Positions 35,729-43,535 of a stretch of DNA of 64,000 nucleotides are shown here, piece by piece. The stretch's first letter is position 1, and every line of letters starts with the position of its first letter. Origin of the DNA: UBA6163 sp041753075 (GTDB taxonomy: Bacteria; Planctomycetota; Planctomycetia; Pirellulales; Pirellulaceae); the NCBI GenBank assembly GCA_041753075.1, contig JBGSVE010000009.1, positions 3,113 through 67,112 of the forward strand, read 5' to 3'. The notes beneath the pieces are model-generated. The model had not been told where the DNA came from, did not search any database, and saw only the letters and a program-made list of their open reading frames with translations. Both the position numbers and the translations under genes were made by a program.

Positions 35729-36739
35729 TTACGGCGAAACTACCGCACCGGTACAACTGCTGCCCGCCCCCGCAGTGCATCCATAACAATGATCGGCGGT
35801 TTGAATCAAGGTATCGGCGTAATCGTCAAATGAATTGATCGACCACACATCGCGCGCATCGCCGTCGATTTCCAGCTCCAGCATTTGATTGAAATCGCAA
35901 TCGTAAATGCGACCTTGCCAATCGATCGAAACCAGTTCGCGACACATCACCGCGCCAGCCGCCACAGGGTTGAAACTCGCCTCCAGCAATTGCATGTAAT
36001 CGTCCAAGCGATTGGCCTTGCGCAAGTATTGCACGTAGCGTTTGACGGGCATGTTGGTGATCGTCAACAGTTGGTCGAATCGCACATCATATCGACTGGC
36101 CAACTCACGTTTGTAATCGGCCTGTAGCGCGAGCTGGTTCGGTGGCAAAATTGCCGACGTGGGGTTGTAAACCAGATCCAATCGCAAGGCACCACCGCTG
36201 CCGTAACCCAACCGGTTCAATTCGCGCAGCGCAGCGATGCTGCGGCGAAACACACCGTCACCGCGCTGCGAATCAACGTTCGATTCCAGATAGCATGGCA
36301 ACGACGCGATCACATGAACCTGATGGGCCGCCAAGAAGTCGGCTAAATCTTCCTGCCCGACTTCAGACAAAATCGTCAAGTTACAACGATCGATGACCTC
36401 CAGCCCCTGGCCACGAAACGCGACCACAAAATCACGAAACGATGGATTCAACTCGGGTGCTCCGCCGGTAATATCAATCGTTACGACCGCAGCGCTCATC
36501 TGGACCAACTCGATTATTCGGCGGGCAACGTCGCTGCTCATGTTCTCGCGTTTGCGCGTCGGCCCGGCGTCCACATGACAATGTGTGCACGTCTGGTTAC
36601 AAAGTTTGCCGACGTTAATTTGCACCGTTCGCACGACGGAGCGACGCAGCGTCAAGCCCGCACGCGAAATGCGGTCGCCGAACGGCTCCAGCGGTGTCGT
36701 TCCCAGTACCGGCAGTGTGCGAGGCGAATACGAACTCAT
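35729..36739 (-). CDS. arsS: ArsS-type radical SAM protein
   Basis: A 336-residue radical SAM enzyme. The iron-sulfur cluster motif is CNQTCTHCHVDAGP (Cys47, Cys51, Cys54), followed by the SAM-binding ITGGAPEL. The C-terminal domain carries further cysteines in VMCRELVSIDW, IYDCDFNQML and CYGCTAGAGSSC, as in the DUF3641-type ArsS family. Family members are linked to arsenosugar synthesis. The usual neighbour ArsM (arsenite methyltransferase) is not present here, so the arsenic role is a family inference. It is divergent from kdsB, with a 54-base gap. The gene symbol is applied on family pattern only. Confidence 0.85.
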   Translation of the reverse strand: MSSYSPRTLPVLGTTPLEPFGDRISRAGLTLRRSVVRTVQINVGKLCNQTCTHCHVDAGPTRKRENMSSDVARRIIELVQMSAAVVTIDITGGAPELNPSFRDFVVAFRGQGLEVIDRCNLTILSEVGQEDLADFLAAHQVHVIASLPCYLESNVDSQRGDGVFRRSIAALRELNRLGYGSGGALRLDLVYNPTSAILPPNQLALQADYKRELASRYDVRFDQLLTITNMPVKRYVQYLRKANRLDDYMQLLEASFNPVAAGAVMCRELVSIDWQGRIYDCDFNQMLELEIDGDARDVWSINSFDDYADTLIQTADHCYGCTAGAGSSCTGAVVSP

Positions 36740-36793
36740 GGTTGAAAGTTTACCTTAATCCCGCCGAACTCGATACGTTCATTGACGGTCCGA

Positions 36794-37540
36794 ATGAAGA
36801 TCCAAATCGTGATTCCCGCGCGTTTGTCAGCGACGCGTTTGCATGAAAAATTGTTGCTTCGCGCCGGTGGCAAGTCGGTGTTGCAGCATACTTATGAAGC
36901 CGCTTGTCGCGCCAAATTGCCCGGCGGTGTGGTGATCGCCGTCGATGACGAGCGGCTGTGGCAAGAAGCAAAATCGTTCGCGGCGCCGGTGCTGATGACC
37001 AGCCCCACGTGCCAATCGGGAACGGACCGTTTGGCTGAAGTCGCCGCAGCGATGCCCGATGTCGAGATTTTTGTCAACGTGCAAGGCGACGAACCCGAGA
37101 TCGATCCGTTGGCAATCGATGTCGTTGCCCAGTCGCTGGTGGCCAACCCCTGGGCCGATATCGCCACCGCGGCGAGACCGATTCGTGACCTGGCTACGCT
37201 CGGCAATCCCAACTGCGTTAAAGCGGTACTCGGTCGCGACGGCCGAGCGCTCTACTTCAGCCGCGCCGCGGTGCCGCGAGTTCGCGACGGCGTGAGCGAC
37301 GAAATGCTGCGGGCCGAACCGCCGCTGTTTTGGCATCATCTTGGTTTGTATGCGTATCGCCGCGATTTCCTGGCCTGGTTCGCCGCCCAGCCGCTTGGCA
37401 ACCTTGAACAACTGGAAAAGCTTGAACAATTACGAGCCCTGGAGTCGGGTCGCCAGATTGTCGTCGCTCGAATCGACAGCGCACCGCCCGGAATTGACAC
37501 CCAGGCTGACTTTGACGCCTTTGTGCAACGAATTGGTTAG
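36794..37540 (+). CDS. kdsB: 3-deoxy-manno-octulosonate cytidylyltransferase
   Basis: A 248-residue cytoplasmic enzyme that makes CMP-Kdo from CTP and Kdo for lipopolysaccharide. I start at the ATG at 36794 (KIQIVIPARLSATRL); a TTG at 36782 would add four residues. The nucleotide-binding IPARLSATRLHEKLL, SGTDRLAEV, VQGDEPEID and HHLGLYAYRRDFL segments are all diagnostic. The usual length is about 250, so it is complete. Its presence implies a Gram-negative-type outer membrane with Kdo-containing lipopolysaccharide, and a porin gene follows 128 bases downstream. Confidence 0.95.
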   Translation: MKIQIVIPARLSATRLHEKLLLRAGGKSVLQHTYEAACRAKLPGGVVIAVDDERLWQEAKSFAAPVLMTSPTCQSGTDRLAEVAAAMPDVEIFVNVQGDEPEIDPLAIDVVAQSLVANPWADIATAARPIRDLATLGNPNCVKAVLGRDGRALYFSRAAVPRVRDGVSDEMLRAEPPLFWHHLGLYAYRRDFLAWFAAQPLGNLEQLEKLEQLRALESGRQIVVARIDSAPPGIDTQADFDAFVQRIG

Positions 37541-37668
37541 CCAAAATGCAGATTGATTGGTCGTAATCATCGGCTCAATTGCGCCAAACGCCGAGCGACT
37601 CAAAACCGCCGCAAAACGCTCCGATCTAATTGAACGCAGATAGATTTAACTCAAGGACGAGGCAAAAC

Positions 37669-39024
37669 ATGGGCAGCCGTTTCAATCGCGTCGCACTTCG
37701 GCAGCGTTTGGCAAACACACTGATTGCCTCAAGCTGGCTGCTTGGCATGACCAGCGTTTCGGCGCAGTGCGATACCGACTCCTGCGACCAAGCGTGCGAC
37801 CCCGCAGCGTGTGTTGAGGCGTGTGATCAAATGCTCAGTTGCGATGGCTGTGGCGTTGAATCCGACTGCGATCTGTTCCCCGGGCTGAAACATTTGCGCC
37901 AGTCGTTTGCCGAGAACGGAATTTCGTTCCAAAACAACGTGACCCAGTTCTACATGGGCAACACGACCGGCGGGCTGGAACGGGAGTTTCGCTACGGCGG
38001 CCATGGCGATTATGTCACCAATGTTGACTTCGGCAAACTCGGTATTCAAGAGGGTTTGTTTCTGAAGATTCGCGCCGAACATCGCTTTGGCGAATCCGTC
38101 GGCGGTTCGACCGGAGCAATTCTGCCATCGAACGTCGCAGCCGATCTGCCGGTTGTCGATTCCGAAGATTTGTACCTGACGAACGTGTTGTTCACCCAAG
38201 CGTTCTCGGAGCAATTCGCCGTCTTCGCGGGAAAACTTGATTCGCTCAATGGTGATATGAACGCGTTCGCTCACGGTCGCGGAATTCGCCAATTTTCCAA
38301 CATCGCGTTTGTGGCCACACCGATTGCCCTGCGAACAGTTCCTTATTCGACGCTCGGTGCCGGGTTTGTCGTGCTTGGCGAAGGCCAGCCGCTGTTCACC
38401 TTCCTGGTTCTCAACGCGACCGACACAACGCGGACCAGTGGGTTCAGCGAATTGTTTGCCGACGGGTGTGTTTTGACCGCTGAACTGCGTTTGCCAACTC
38501 AATACTTCAACCTGCCCGGACACCAATTGTTCGGTGGCACTTGGAGCAGTCGCGACTATGTGGGATTGGACCAAGATCCGCGCATCATCCTGCCCAACGT
38601 ACCGATCGAGCGGCAAAGCGGTTCGTGGTCATTGTATTGGAATAGCGACCAATACCTGGTCGCCGATTCCAAAGACCCAAGCAAAGGTTGGGGCTACTTT
38701 GCTCGCGCCGGGATCGCTGACGAAGCGACCAATCCGATCGGCTATTTTCTGTCCGCTGGCTTAGGCGGAAGCAGTCCCATAGCGGGCCGCGACACCGATT
38801 CGTTCGGAGTCGGTTACTATTACGCGGGTGCCAGTGATGACATCGGCGTTGTGCTTGAAACCGTGTTTGGCGACATTGGCGATTCGCAAGGTTTCGAGTC
38901 GTTCTACAACATCGCGCTGAACCAGATGGTCACGGTCACCCCGGATATCCAGGTCATCGATCCAGCGCGAACTGCATTGGACACCGCACTCGTCGCCGGA
39001 GTCCGCGTGAATTTGGCGTTTTAG
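37669..39024 (+). CDS. OprB-type carbohydrate porin with cysteine-rich N-terminus
   Basis: A 451-residue outer-membrane beta-barrel protein. The ATG at 37669 has an AAGGACGAGG ribosome-binding-like sequence seven bases upstream, so it is preferred to the TTG at 37630. A signal peptide ends near VSAQ. The first ~35 mature residues hold about ten cysteines (CDTDSCDQACDP and after), an insert not usual in OprB. The barrel then begins with FPGLKHLRQSFAENGISFQ and ends in GVRVNLAF with a terminal Phe, the usual outer-membrane assembly signal. OprB-like porins pass sugars across the outer membrane. The neighbouring kdsB gene is on the same strand. Confidence 0.88.
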   Translation: MGSRFNRVALRQRLANTLIASSWLLGMTSVSAQCDTDSCDQACDPAACVEACDQMLSCDGCGVESDCDLFPGLKHLRQSFAENGISFQNNVTQFYMGNTTGGLEREFRYGGHGDYVTNVDFGKLGIQEGLFLKIRAEHRFGESVGGSTGAILPSNVAADLPVVDSEDLYLTNVLFTQAFSEQFAVFAGKLDSLNGDMNAFAHGRGIRQFSNIAFVATPIALRTVPYSTLGAGFVVLGEGQPLFTFLVLNATDTTRTSGFSELFADGCVLTAELRLPTQYFNLPGHQLFGGTWSSRDYVGLDQDPRIILPNVPIERQSGSWSLYWNSDQYLVADSKDPSKGWGYFARAGIADEATNPIGYFLSAGLGGSSPIAGRDTDSFGVGYYYAGASDDIGVVLETVFGDIGDSQGFESFYNIALNQMVTVTPDIQVIDPARTALDTALVAGVRVNLAF

Positions 39025-39039
39025 CTGAATAGTGCCAGC

Positions 39040-39453
39040 TTAGATTTCTGGGACTTCGAGCGACCCGATAGGGCGTCGCTTGCTGTTCAAAATGCGCCAG
39101 CGATGATAACCCAGCACCATCGCGAATCCGACAGCGCAGGCGTAGAAACCATTTCCTTTGTGCAGCGTGTAAAGCAATTTCGTTTCCCCCGCCGCAACGT
39201 AGCCGGCAAGCCGAGTGACTTCATAAAGACTGCCTTCGATGATGACGTCCAGGATCACGCAGGCGTGGAAACCTAGATCGGCAAAGTCAACGAAGTATTC
39301 GCGTTTCAGCGCCCAGCGCAATCCGCCGGTCATCAAGGCCGCCGACACCAAACCGCCAAATAGAAAACTTGCGCGCGAGGGGAATTGCTGCCAAAGCAGA
39401 AACGTCGCGAGGTAGCTTGGAATCAGCAACAAACTGAAATACCAATCTTTCAT
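39040..39453 (-). CDS. Small integral membrane protein of unknown function
   Basis: A 137-residue protein started at the ATG at 39453; the frame reaches 39528, but the added residues are polar and unsupported. Three to four hydrophobic segments are present (YFSLLLIPSYLATFLLW, FLFGGLVSAALMTGGL, DLGFHACVILDVIIEG, FYACAVGFAMVLGYHRW). No domain recognised. It is the last gene of a minus-strand run that includes the ICMT-like enzyme and the BlaR1/BlaI pair, converging on the porin gene with a 15-base gap. Confidence 0.7.
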   Translation of the reverse strand: MKDWYFSLLLIPSYLATFLLWQQFPSRASFLFGGLVSAALMTGGLRWALKREYFVDFADLGFHACVILDVIIEGSLYEVTRLAGYVAAGETKLLYTLHKGNGFYACAVGFAMVLGYHRWRILNSKRRPIGSLEVPEI

Positions 39454-39571
39454 TGCTTTAGACCTGGGAACAGCGAATCGATAACCCGACGTTGACCGTA
39501 GTGGATCTTGATTTGTAATTCCGCACATCGTTCCTCTGTTTCAATCGACAACCTTTCCGGCAATTTACACA

Positions 39572-40327
39572 TTACGGTGAGCAAAGGCTACGAGCCGCTT
39601 TGGACTTCCAACGATCCACCTTCTTATAGGCGCGTAGCGCGGTGTAAATGGCGACACCAAAAATTGCGAACAATATCCATCCGGGTTCCAGTTGCTCGAT
39701 CGACCCCGTGGCCAGATGCGTACCGACTTCGGCAGCGAAGAAGCCGATGGTTATTACTCCGATCGCCGCGGCTTCTTGCTTGGCAACCTTGTTCCAACAC
39801 ATCGCGCGATCCGGCCAGCGCCAGGTCCGCATGTTCGGAATGAACGATGGTGTGACTGCGGCCCATTCATCGAATTTAACTCCAAACTTATTTGCTAGGA
39901 ACGCTTCTTCCGCAAACATAATCCGTTCGTAGTAGAGATAGAACGCAAGCGCAAAAATTGTCGTCAACCAATAACAAGCTGGCTGCGCGATGATGCCCAG
40001 CGAGATCAGAAAGTTACCCAAATAGAGCGGGTGCCGAACTACGGAATAGAGTCCCGTCGTATTCAGTACATCGGCGATCTGCTTCGTGGTATTACGGCCG
40101 GATGTCCCCGGCGGCGCATGGCCAATGCAGTGAACTCGCAAAAGTAGACCCGTGATCGAGATCGTCAAACAGACCACGGGCCATACTAGATCGGCCCAGA
40201 AATGAGTTCCGTCGTGGTGGCCATTGAAGATCGCGATGACGACCAACGGTACAAATGCAAACGGCAGATAACTGCGCCAGCGAAATAGCCAGACGCCTTG
40301 TGATTCGAATTCATGTTTGAGCGACAC
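39572..40327 (-). CDS. ICMT/PEMT-like membrane methyltransferase
   Basis: A 251-residue polytopic membrane protein with the isoprenylcysteine/phospholipid methyltransferase signature: VVRHPLYLGNFLISLG followed by EEAFLANKFGVKFDEWAAVTPSF. These bind SAM between membrane helices and methylate a carboxyl, amine or phosphate of a lipid-like acceptor. The acceptor cannot be named here. About six hydrophobic segments, with two extra at the C-terminus. It lies 56 bases downstream of the BlaR1 gene in the same direction and might belong to its regulon, which is inference. Confidence 0.87.
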   Translation of the reverse strand: MSLKHEFESQGVWLFRWRSYLPFAFVPLVVIAIFNGHHDGTHFWADLVWPVVCLTISITGLLLRVHCIGHAPPGTSGRNTTKQIADVLNTTGLYSVVRHPLYLGNFLISLGIIAQPACYWLTTIFALAFYLYYERIMFAEEAFLANKFGVKFDEWAAVTPSFIPNMRTWRWPDRAMCWNKVAKQEAAAIGVITIGFFAAEVGTHLATGSIEQLEPGWILFAIFGVAIYTALRAYKKVDRWKSKAARSLCSP

Positions 40328-40383
40328 TGCGTTGTCCTGAGAGGTTTAGCGAATACTAAAACGTTAGTAGTTGCGAGTAAATG

Positions 40384-41469
40384 TTAGTCCAGAGCTTCGT
40401 CCATCAGCTCATGAAGCTGGGTACGGCTGTCAAACAGCTCGAAGTCTCTGACGGGCATATTCAATTCATGAAGTGCGGCGGCAGTCCAGGTTGGCCAAGC
40501 CGACCACTGGCTTCGCGGCGAGGCCAGTGGATTGATGGGTAACCAAAGTTGTGAGGTTGTGACGGCGACAATTGCGATGGCAACCACGCCGATCGGCCAC
40601 CCGGTTTGAGTGTCTGTTGGAACCCGATTGGCCAGCCGCTGAGCACGCTCGCGCAGTTGTGATCGATTGCGATTGATCGGCATCGTGCCGGAATGCAACG
40701 GCGGCCGGTTCTCGACAACTTTGATCAGCGTTTTGAGATAGCTAATTGTCGCTTGAGGGTTCCCTGATGCCATGTCATCGCACTCGAACTCGCGCGCGAT
40801 CGCGAATCGTTTTCCCGACCTCCAAACCAGTGGTTGGAACCACAGCAACGCCTGAACGATTCGTTGAATGAAAAGTTGCATGGGGTGTCGTGATCGTAGA
40901 TGAGTGAGTTCGTGGACCAGAACGTTTTTTAGATCAACTGGTTCGCCTTCGAGCACCGATTCGGGAAGCACGACCAGCGGTTGGTGTAGTTGATAACAAA
41001 ATGGCCCCCAATCCTCCGGGCCACAAAGAAAAGATATGCGCCGCCCGCAGACGATTAAGTTTTGGTGGTCGACGAGCTCATTGATTTGCGATGCTTGCTC
41101 TTGGGAGATGGGTTTGCACTGCGAAATTAGGCGATGAAAACGTATATGATTCAGGATCCAACGAGCAAGTACCGCGACCGTTCCCAAGAACCAAACGGCG
41201 ACCATGGTAACGCCCACCGCATGTTCGGTGAGTACGACATCAACCACGACGTTGGGCGCAACTTGGGACCAAGGGTTTATCAATTGCAGTCTTGGCAGTA
41301 CCAACGCAGCAAAGATCAACATCAACAAACTAATGAAACTCACGTTCCATAAATTCACGCGAGACCGTGAATCGGTTGTTTTTGAGTCGATAAACCATGC
41401 CAGGGCGATCACAATCGAGGTTTGAACAAATAGCGACGAAAGTATTTGCAGCCATTGCGGTGAACTCAT
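40384..41469 (-). CDS. BlaR1/MecR1-like M56 family metalloprotease
   Basis: A 361-residue membrane protein with three or four transmembrane segments in the first 110 residues and the zinc motif HELTH at 186-190, followed by HPMQLFIQRIVQALLWFQPLVW. M56 sensors cleave or trigger cleavage of the partner BlaI repressor. The C-terminal extracellular penicillin-binding sensor domain of BlaR1 is absent; only about 75 residues with one more hydrophobic segment follow the protease domain. The signal sensed is therefore unlikely to be a beta-lactam through that domain. It overlaps the BlaI gene by four bases. Confidence 0.9.
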   Translation of the reverse strand: MSSPQWLQILSSLFVQTSIVIALAWFIDSKTTDSRSRVNLWNVSFISLLMLIFAALVLPRLQLINPWSQVAPNVVVDVVLTEHAVGVTMVAVWFLGTVAVLARWILNHIRFHRLISQCKPISQEQASQINELVDHQNLIVCGRRISFLCGPEDWGPFCYQLHQPLVVLPESVLEGEPVDLKNVLVHELTHLRSRHPMQLFIQRIVQALLWFQPLVWRSGKRFAIAREFECDDMASGNPQATISYLKTLIKVVENRPPLHSGTMPINRNRSQLRERAQRLANRVPTDTQTGWPIGVVAIAIVAVTTSQLWLPINPLASPRSQWSAWPTWTAAALHELNMPVRDFELFDSRTQLHELMDEALD

Positions 41470-41876
41470 TTGGACGACTCCATTTTTTCGATCATTGATT
41501 TCAACTCGCCAAGTTCGCTTGGATCAAGTTTGGAATCGTCAACCAAGCTCATCACCATCGATTTGATGGAACCGCCAAATAGTCGCTGGGCGAGTTGGGT
41601 TGCCATCGAACGACCGACGTTCCGCTTTTCCACGATTGCGCGATAGATAAAGGCACGGCCCTGCTTTCCCGCCTGCTCGATGAAACCCTTCGACTCGAGA
41701 ATACGAACGGTTGTCATCACCGTCGTGTACGCCAAGTCTCTTGGCAGACGCTCGACGATCTCGGGCATCGCGATCGGTTGATGTTCCCAGATCACATTCA
41801 TGACTTCCGATTCGGCGCCGGTCAATGATGTTTGGTCATTTCCGCTTGAACTGATGGCCGGGGTGTTAATTGGCAT
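41466..41876 (-). CDS. BlaI/MecI/CopY-family transcriptional repressor
   Basis: A 136-residue winged-helix repressor when started at the ATG at 41876 (MPINTPAISSSGND); the frame extends 30 residues further over the upstream gene. The DNA-binding helix is LAYTTVMTTVRILESKGFIEQ, preceded by LTGAESEVMNVIWE, the standard start of the family. In the paradigm, it is cleaved when its BlaR1 partner is activated. The coupled BlaR1-like gene overlaps its stop by four bases. A DUF1559 gene lies 46 bases upstream. No beta-lactamase is found in the window, so the regulated function is unknown. Confidence 0.93.
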   Translation of the reverse strand: MPINTPAISSSGNDQTSLTGAESEVMNVIWEHQPIAMPEIVERLPRDLAYTTVMTTVRILESKGFIEQAGKQGRAFIYRAIVEKRNVGRSMATQLAQRLFGGSIKSMVMSLVDDSKLDPSELGELKSMIEKMESSK

Positions 41877-41922
41877 TTCTTTGTTCAATTCTGGCAAAAC
41901 GCGTTTGATAGGGTCTACTTTG

Positions 41923-42825
41923 CTACAAGTCGCGACGTGACGATTGGCGGTAGGTTTCGGTGTCAATAGAATCGCCGATTAGTGAAACGTGGCCGTCGGC
42001 CCAAACAAACAACGCGCCGCCCACGTGCCGGCTGGAAAACTCACATTCATCACATTCTTGACAATTCGGATGTGTGATTGCCGAACCGGTCAAGCGGCAA
42101 CCGGCATCGGCTCCATCAAGATGCACGCCCAGCCACGTGGATGGCACAAATGCCATCGTTCGCTCGCCGACCAACAGCGTTTGCGATGTGCCGCGACGAA
42201 GTTCGGCAAGTCGAACGCCGCGTTCATGAACAATACTACCGTCGCCGAATAGCGCTCGCCGCGGTATCGGTGTCTCTTCGAAATCATCGGCCTCTACGGT
42301 GCCGTAGACACCGATGTAGTTTGCGGTAGGCAGAAAGACAGTCGGTGAATCGGCGCTATGAAGTCTGGTTTGGATCCCGTCGAGTAGGTCATCCTCACAA
42401 GTCAACTCAAACGCCGGCTCGGTAATGTCCGACGGGCACAAGAATATCTCAAGCGACCAATCGCTTGCTCTCTGGTAGGAAATTGTTTGCGGTAAAACCC
42501 CAAACTGCGACAATCGCTCATGCGCCGCAGTCTGTTCCAACTCCGGCAATACCTGGGTTGCCCACGAAGCGACGAATCGTTCGTTGTCTTTACTCGGCGT
42601 CCAGGCTTGAGGCAGCTTACAAAGCAAATCATGATGATTTTGCATGGCCAGTCCGATTTGACGCAACCGATCGGAACACAACATTCTTCGCGACGCTTCG
42701 CGTGCGAACATTAAGCCGGGAAGCAATATCGCCAGCATCATGGCGACGATCGAAATGGATACAGCCAGCTCCAGCACGGTGAATCCGCGTCGCGGTCGCT
42801 GTGATCCTGGACTATGAATTACCAT
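41923..42825 (-). CDS. DUF1559 prepilin-like protein
   Basis: A 300-residue protein with the prepilin-type motif GFTVLELAVSISIVAMMLAILLP, then FAREASRRMLCSDRLRQIGLAMQNHHD, the DUF1559 signature. Near the C-terminus VWADGHVSLIGDSI matches the ADGxVxF motif. It is shorter than the DUF1559 protein at 17260-18507. It also has a cluster of three cysteines before the C-terminal motif (CQECDEC). Its position at the head of a BlaI-BlaR1 operon is unusual. It is divergent from the giant surface protein gene, with a 557-base gap. Confidence 0.88.
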   Translation of the reverse strand: MVIHSPGSQRPRRGFTVLELAVSISIVAMMLAILLPGLMFAREASRRMLCSDRLRQIGLAMQNHHDLLCKLPQAWTPSKDNERFVASWATQVLPELEQTAAHERLSQFGVLPQTISYQRASDWSLEIFLCPSDITEPAFELTCEDDLLDGIQTRLHSADSPTVFLPTANYIGVYGTVEADDFEETPIPRRALFGDGSIVHERGVRLAELRRGTSQTLLVGERTMAFVPSTWLGVHLDGADAGCRLTGSAITHPNCQECDECEFSSRHVGGALFVWADGHVSLIGDSIDTETYRQSSRRDL

Positions 42826-42941
42826 CTCAGCAAATTACTAAATTCTTCGGAGTTGCAGCAAGAGCGATTTTCGTGGGCCGGTGTCTGAGTTTGTGAGCGG
42901 AATGGCGCAAGTCACCGGCCGCGAGAATAACCAGCGGCTAT

Positions 42942-43058
42942 CGGACTGTTGATTCAGTTTGAATTTGCAGTCGCTCGGATTAGGAGATGGGCGTTAGCCC
43001 GGGTTATTGGACCGGGAACCGCCGCTAATGCGGTGCGGCTGATTGAATCAACAGTCCG
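42942..43058. mobile_element. MITE-like element with 15-bp terminal inverted repeats
   Basis: The 15-base ends CGGACTGTTGATTCA (42942-42956) and its exact reverse complement (43044-43058) bound 117 bases. Inside, at 42989-43035, is a diverged copy of palindrome family C (GGGCGTTAGCCC and CCGCTAATGCGG). No coding sequence and no obvious target-site duplication were seen. This pattern fits a non-autonomous transposable element or a complex REP-type unit. Confidence 0.6.
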
Positions 43059-43091
43059 CTTGCGCCGCGCCGCTCACAACGCGAGGAGATC

Positions 43092-43119
43092 GTAGAACGG
43101 TTGGGGACAACCGTTCTAC
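43092..43119. repeat. Palindromic repeat family B, 12-bp perfect arms
   Basis: Perfect inverted arms GTAGAACGGTTG (43092-43103) and CAACCGTTCTAC (43108-43119) around a GGGA loop. A shorter copy is at 33502-33521 and a looser relative at 27281-27316. With a loop of four bases it can form a stable hairpin. Confidence 0.85.
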
Positions 43120-43382
43120 AATTTTCGTCAGCCGAAATCGAACCTGAGACAAACCTCTTGCGCGGCGACGACTTGAGAAATCATGGCGATTAGGTAGCCA
43201 GCGAGCGTTGTGCTAGCAATGCGGCGGCTGGGTTTCACTCCGGCACCAATTCGGTTGCATTGATTTCAGCCAAAGTAGTCACCGGATCGAATCTCGGGAG
43301 ACACGTGTAAGTGCGACCATTCGCAAGTGGTAATGCATTGCCGTAAAAGATGTGCCAACCCTCCCAAGCGGCCCACCACTCC

Positions 43383-43535
43383 ATGAATCAGCGCAACTTT
43401 TTTCGCTTCGGCGAAAAATCGGTAGACACTTCGTCTCGATCACGCTCCCAACAACGACGCGACAGCCGCAAACGGCTCGCCAAGCTGTTGGCCAGCCCAA
43501 TGGGCGAGAAGCTTGAACGTCGCGAGCTGATGGCA
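43383..43535 (+). other. LEPR-XLL-like N-terminal targeting motif of giant protein
   Basis: The first ~50 residues are strongly basic (SRSRSQQRRDSRKRLAKLL) and then read GEKLERRELMAAD. This matches the LEPR-XLL pattern found at the N-terminus of giant planctomycete extracellular proteins, with Leu-Glu-x-Arg-x-x-Leu and an A-A-D cleavage-like site. A classical Sec signal peptide with a long hydrophobic core is absent. Confidence 0.7.

Larger units (their letters stand above)
42826..43382. other. 557-base divergent intergenic region
   Basis: This separates the DUF1559 gene (minus) from the giant gene (plus). It holds a 117-base MITE-like element (42942-43058) and a 12-bp perfect palindrome (43092-43119). 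The last ~260 bases before the giant gene have no recognised element and no good Shine-Dalgarno sequence. Confidence 0.7.

Noticed and set aside
37729..38616. 295-codon minus-strand frame opposite the porin gene
   Set aside because: The plus-strand porin has a signal peptide, ribosome-binding site and barrel C-terminus. The reverse product shows no family features.
42942..43058. Complete insertion sequence
   Set aside because: At 117 bases there is no room for a transposase, and no target-site duplication was seen; it is reported only as MITE-like.
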